A DNA stretch of 64,000 nucleotides from Zerene cesonia (lineage: Eukaryota; Arthropoda; Insecta; Lepidoptera; Pieridae). Location of the stretch: NCBI RefSeq assembly GCF_012273895.1, contig NC_052121.1, positions 8,705,624-8,769,623 on the forward strand, written 5' to 3'. Shown here piece by piece: positions 59,858 to 64,000 of the stretch. Below the pieces are notes generated by a model. The model saw nothing but the letters and a program-made list of their open reading frames with translations, had not been told where the DNA came from and ran no database searches. Every line of letters begins with the position of its first letter. The stretch's first letter is position 1. Both the position numbers and the translations under genes were made by a program.

Positions 59858-60429
59858 TATAAAGGTTCGTTATTTTTTTGTTTATTTTAAAATTTTTGAT
59901 CACATACCATTTAAAAAAAATGTGTACCATAAATTGGCGAAACATTGTATCAATATTATCATCAGGAATAACATCAATATGTCACATGTATCTGTACATA
60001 ACATTTATGTATTTCAGTTAGATTATTATTTTTTTGCTCAAAGGCTTGTCTAAACATGACATTGAAGGTAATAAGGTTATTATAGTATTTCAAGGTATCA
60101 AGAGATGTCCCACCAAGCATACAGTAAGCAACTTATCGCTGAAATTAACACGTCGCGTTGCGTCACCGTCCCTTAGAAATAATATTTAACTGATTTTTAC
60201 TATATTTCTAATTATAATCGCAATTTGAAAGTGTACCACTATATAGTGTTTAATAGTAATTTGTGAATAAGAAGTTATTTGGAATAAATGATCTAAATCA
60301 ATTTAAGCTTTTTATTTTCTTTTTACGATTTAATTTTTTTTTATATTTCCTTGAAATTTTTATCTCTCTAGATTCTCTCCGTCTACCGTCACATGCAGGT
60401 TGCCTTTTTTGTGATTCTTGGTGTCAGCT

Positions 60430-60645
60430 AGAAGGGCTACATCTTAGCACGGACGTTTGGTAGCGACACGCTCAAGGGAGTCCCCCCTTGACGGGGACCA
60501 TGAACCTTGGCTTGGATTGTCGCATGAATGGAGGGGGTTGGTGGGGCCGTACTCGGTCGAGCGCTCACCCGGTGGGAATACGGAACAAGGGACCTCGTCT
60601 TTACTAGCGAAGACGGGGATCAGGTTACGGATGGTGTAGGTTGCC
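60430..60645. repeat. GC-rich unassigned insert
   Basis: A sharply bounded GC-rich block (CAAGGGAGTCCCCCCTTGAC hairpin; GGGAATACGGAACAAGGGAC) in AT-rich surroundings. It looks like a transposable-element fragment, but no family is recognised and frames across it are not convincing. Confidence 0.35.
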
Positions 60646-61267
60646 AAAACATTTTCCACCGTATGTTAAATAAACAACATGTTCATTGTGAAAAATGCAG
60701 TGTAAAAACAGATTTGTTGATAACATATAACAAAACTCCTTCCTAAACCGTTCAAGTAGAAATTTCAACCTTCTAATGAAAGGAATGAATTTTGACCTTT
60801 TCTCTACCACGGAACATCATTTAAAAAAACATATGGCTAATGCCTTTTTCAAGCATTGAATCTGCGGGATTATAATTCAAACGACGTTTAATTACATTAT
60901 AATGCACAATGAAACGTGAAACATAAATATGTGAAAACTTGTAATTGGCCTTATTCTCTTTTTTCATTTTACTACAATTGTACTTATAGCTGTAAGTTTC
61001 CTTTTAATTAAATAAATAAATAAATATACATAAGCAGTGGGTCTATTGTTACTGTCACTATGAATTAATTAGTTTTAATTATTATTAGTTCATTTAAGAT
61101 TATATTTATTTACTAAGGAAATCCAACAGTTTTAACACTAGTACAAAAATATAAAAAAAAACATACAATATCAAAAATTGATACATATACAAGTGCAAAA
61201 ACTTCTTACAGGCTAAAACCACATGCTATATGAAAAAAAAATAGTTTAGAAGATTAATCAAAATATT

Positions 61268-61503
61268 TATCATACAATCTATATATTATATAAAAGAAAG
61301 TCGTGTTAGTTACACTATTTATAACTCAATAACGGCTAAACCGATCATGTTGAAATTTGCTACAGTGATAGTTTGAGATACTAGAAAGGACATAGGATAG
61401 TTTTTATCCCGGAAATCTAACGGGAACTGGACCTTTGCCGGTACACACCAGGTCTATCTTTCCTGCAACTACGCGGGCAAAGCCGCGGGCGAAATGCTAG
61501 TTT
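61268..61503 (-). repeat. Interspersed repeat, reverse
   Basis: Plus-strand reading ends GCGGGCAAAGCCGCGGGCGA, then AATGCTAGTT; the other end has TATATAAAAGAAAGTCGTGT and AACGGCTAAACCGATCATGT. A typical lepidopteran short element, related to the right end of 32493-32786. Confidence 0.75.
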
Positions 61504-61864
61504 GAAAAATAAATATACATGTAAACATTTCATTAAGAAAAAGACAGACTTAATCAATTACACATACACAAAAAACGAGAACAAGATGATTTTAAAACAT
61601 TTGTTACACATTATTTGACCCTAAGAGTAAAATTATAGCAAATAACAGGCACAATTAAATTATGATCCATTAAACATTGATTTTAAACAAAGTATGATAT
61701 AAGTACATTAATTTGCACAGATACGTTATCATTTCAAAATTTAGAACTAATAAGGTTGTATTTAAGATAAACATAAAAACCCATGTCATTTATGCTTTAA
61801 ATAATTGAGGGAAACATTATATAATTTACTATAACTATCTACATTTAGAGTTAAAGATAATCTG

Positions 61865-63748
61865 CTAATGGGTTAGTTTGCTACGTGGGTACTCGGTTGG
61901 GACACGAAAAATTTTCAGACGCAATATGCCAGAACAATCAATTTTTATTCCTAAGGATTTTGATAAGAAATAACACATAATAGATATTAAACCGGGTTGA
62001 TAAAGAATGTATTTCAAAAAAGCGAAGACGTTCTCTGTAAATATCTGTTCGGCTTTCCCTTTATAAAAAGCCGGTCTCCAAACAATACTGCAGTATACCA
62101 TGACACTTCGTACTAAGCTGTTATATAACAATATATTTGTATGTTCTCGGTCAAAATCCTATTTGGAACAAGGTTATGTTGTAAGGTTTATACTTTGACC
62201 ACAGATTCTTCAATATTAACTACCTTTAACTTATAGTATATAATTACGGCGTTAAACGGATCGTTAAAGTATGGCAAATTGTTTTTGAAAATAGATACAT
62301 TTGAAATTCAGTTAATGAAAAAAAAAAACGATCTGGTGCGAGTTTTACTTGTACATGGAGGGTGCCTTACAAACGTCATTTATGTACTGTACACCAAACA
62401 ATCTAGACAATATTATTTAGTCAATTTAATTCAGTCAGTAGCATATTAATTAAGTTAGGTTCTGTTATAGGTTCGACTCACTTGTGAAACTTAAAAAATG
62501 CAACACAAGTACACAACATATAGCAACTGACTGATATAACACAGTTTTATTAAACAATACCTTTATTTTCTTCAAATAAATATGTTAGTTATGTTTCTAT
62601 TCAAAAACAGGTCAAAAAAATTGATGTAGATCGATTTTGTATTCTTCTTTTTCTTAAAGAGTCTTCTCGGGAGATTGGCGATCATTAGGGCTGTATAAAT
62701 TTTGGAAACGGCTGTTCATAACAGCGATTTGGTGCTTTTTCCAAACCATTATATCCATTTGCGGCCAGGTCGTCTTCTACCTACATAGCGGCAACAGTAT
62801 TGCATCATCTTCGAAAATTTCACTGTTTGACTATCGCGGTTTATGAGATGTGAGATACGGACGGACAGAGATAGAGCGACAGCCTTTAACTATCAACTTT
62901 CTTAATTTCAAGATTCTTAGCTTGTGCAGTACAGCCCAATTGTATTGCAAAATCTGTTCTTAGCGGACGTTACTAACCATTTAATTAATTATATATTTTA
63001 AAGTTTATGTTTGAAAAAATAAAGAACTTCATATAAATTTGCGATTAGGCTGTCACTGTCTAGGGCCAAAATCACAAGCTTATTTATATTAGAGTAAAAC
63101 TGTTAGATGTGTGCCAAGACATTACTACACTAAGGGAGTAGTACTCAGCCACTTCTCTAGGGTCTCTCCATTTCTTACCGACAAATATATACGCTGTGTC
63201 GTAAGCGTATGCAATTATTTTAGTGGTTAGTAAGGCTAATTGGTAGAGTTCGTTTACATAGATGTGGAAGATGAGGGTAGAGAGCAGGTTGCCTTGGAGA
63301 ACATCAAATGTTAATAATTGGCTGATATCGTCCCCGATTTTGACACACTGGCCAAAGAAAATCTTGTAGCTTATACTCTGAGCCACGTATTCCGATTCTG
63401 TGTATTTGAGTTTACTGTCTATATTTTGTATCACAGAGTCTACGAGTGTTGACACAGTATCTTCTGTGGATTATCCCTTACGAAAACCGAATTCATTACT
63501 GTTAATTATGTTTGTTAATATAATCAAGTTATTGCTTGTAAATAATTATTTTAGTATTTTAGAAAGACCACCAAAACAGAAATCGGCTGGTTGCTATTCA
63601 CACTGCCCATATATCCAGACTTGTAAACTAGATGCACAATTGCCTTTCTAAACGCTTCGGGAAAGATATCTTGGGAAAGAGCAATACTGCAGATGTAAGT
63701 AATGGAAGCACAAAGATATGTCTTATCCCAACCAGAGGAGGAGTCCAT
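61865..63748 (-). pseudogene. Decayed LINE reverse transcriptase (jockey/CR1-like)
   Basis: Minus-strand fragments in order. 63748-63551 reads FPEAFRKAIVHLVYKSG and QPISVLVVF, the RT entry motif. Around 63500-63455 comes NEFGFRKG-stop-STEDTV, with a TAA inside the motif. 63455-63084 reads LTFDVLQGNLLSTLIFHIYV and AYAYDTAYIF, where the catalytic YADD box is damaged. 62131-61865 reads LYNSLVRSVMVYCSIVW, the RT C-terminal region. Frames change between blocks, the segment expected between STEDTV and the LTFDVLQG block is missing, and about 950 bp (62132-63083) of unassigned sequence separates the last two. An old non-LTR retrotransposon copy, not functional. Confidence 0.85.
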
Positions 63749-64000
63749 GTGGAAATAAGGGGAAAAAAAAATAATAATTTATTTTTCTATTTTCTCATCA
63801 CCAATGGTTATCTGCACAATATATTGTTAAATCCATTGCTTATTACTAACATTTGTGAATGGTGCCCGAAATAAGTATAGAATACTTATGTTACGGGTAT
63901 AAGATAAACAATGAACATTATGGTCATTAATGAAATGATGAGAATTTTTTGAAAAAGATAATATATAAAGTACTTATTCTAATAATGGATATATTTTATC

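Larger units (their letters stand above)
59858..64000. other. Repeat-rich right flank
   Basis: No intact gene. It holds a GC-rich insert (60430-60645), a short element (61268-61503) and LINE reverse transcriptase remains (61865-63748). The rest is AT-rich with no recognised feature. Confidence 0.65.

Noticed and set aside
1..64000. CRISPR arrays, operons, rRNA genes, phage or bacterial islands
   Set aside because: No regularly spaced repeats, Shine-Dalgarno context or bacterial gene structure were seen; all genes have spliceosomal introns or animal family identity.

Overview
This is a eukaryotic, AT-rich, intron-rich genomic window. It is most likely from a lepidopteran (moth or butterfly): the genes are animal/insect genes with GT..AG introns, the gene set includes a DCX-EMAP type gene known from insects, and the introns are full of short interspersed repeats of the kind common in Lepidoptera, plus hAT-like and piggyBac-like non-autonomous elements. 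It is a draft assembly with five runs of exactly 1000 N (378-1377, 36884-37883, 53789-54788, 56185-57184, 58728-59727). These are fixed-size placeholders, so distances across them mean nothing.

Layout. (1) 45-7744, minus strand: the N-terminal two thirds of a class I PI3-kinase catalytic subunit (p110; Pi3K92E-like), in eight coding exons covering the adaptor-binding, Ras-binding and C2 domains and the start of the helical domain; the kinase domain lies off the left edge. (2) 4208-6177, plus strand: a complete four-exon LRRC23-like leucine-rich-repeat gene, nested antisense inside a single Pi3K intron. (3) 8850-13526, plus strand: an NSUN5-type RNA cytosine-5 methyltransferase in six exons with a ~220-residue Lys/Glu-rich C-terminal tail; it starts head-to-head with Pi3K. 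(4) 9341-9694, plus strand: a complete single-exon VMA21-like V-ATPase assembly factor inside NSUN5 intron 2, with its own poly(A) signal. (5) 13527-20910: a repeat-rich intergenic stretch with an 8-bp-TSD hAT MITE, a TTAA-flanked piggyBac-like element and a perfect RFX X-box. (6) 20911-47256, plus strand: a DCX-EMAP gene. Its three possible coding first exons and a possible non-coding one join a common body (second doublecortin domain, HELP motif, two EMAP WD40 propellers). The choice of promoter decides whether the protein has one or two doublecortin domains. (7) 47257-53622: intergenic and repeat-rich. (8) 53623-59857: fragments of cubilin-like EGF/CUB genes in a divergent arrangement, broken by gaps; the outermost pieces encode the same last CUB domain in inverted orientation and differ only at four synonymous sites. 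(9) 59858-64000: repeats and a decayed LINE reverse transcriptase.

The genes do not form one pathway. Two of them (LRRC23-like, DCX-EMAP) belong to families linked to cilia and axonemes. Pi3K and NSUN5 share an upstream interval, and NSUN5 and VMA21 share a transcription unit, so gene organisation (nesting, bicistronic potential, alternative promoters) is the most notable biology here. No unmistakably new system was found. The strongest leads are the NSUN5/VMA21 bicistronic layout, the inverted cubilin pair and the promoter-driven domain choice in DCX-EMAP.
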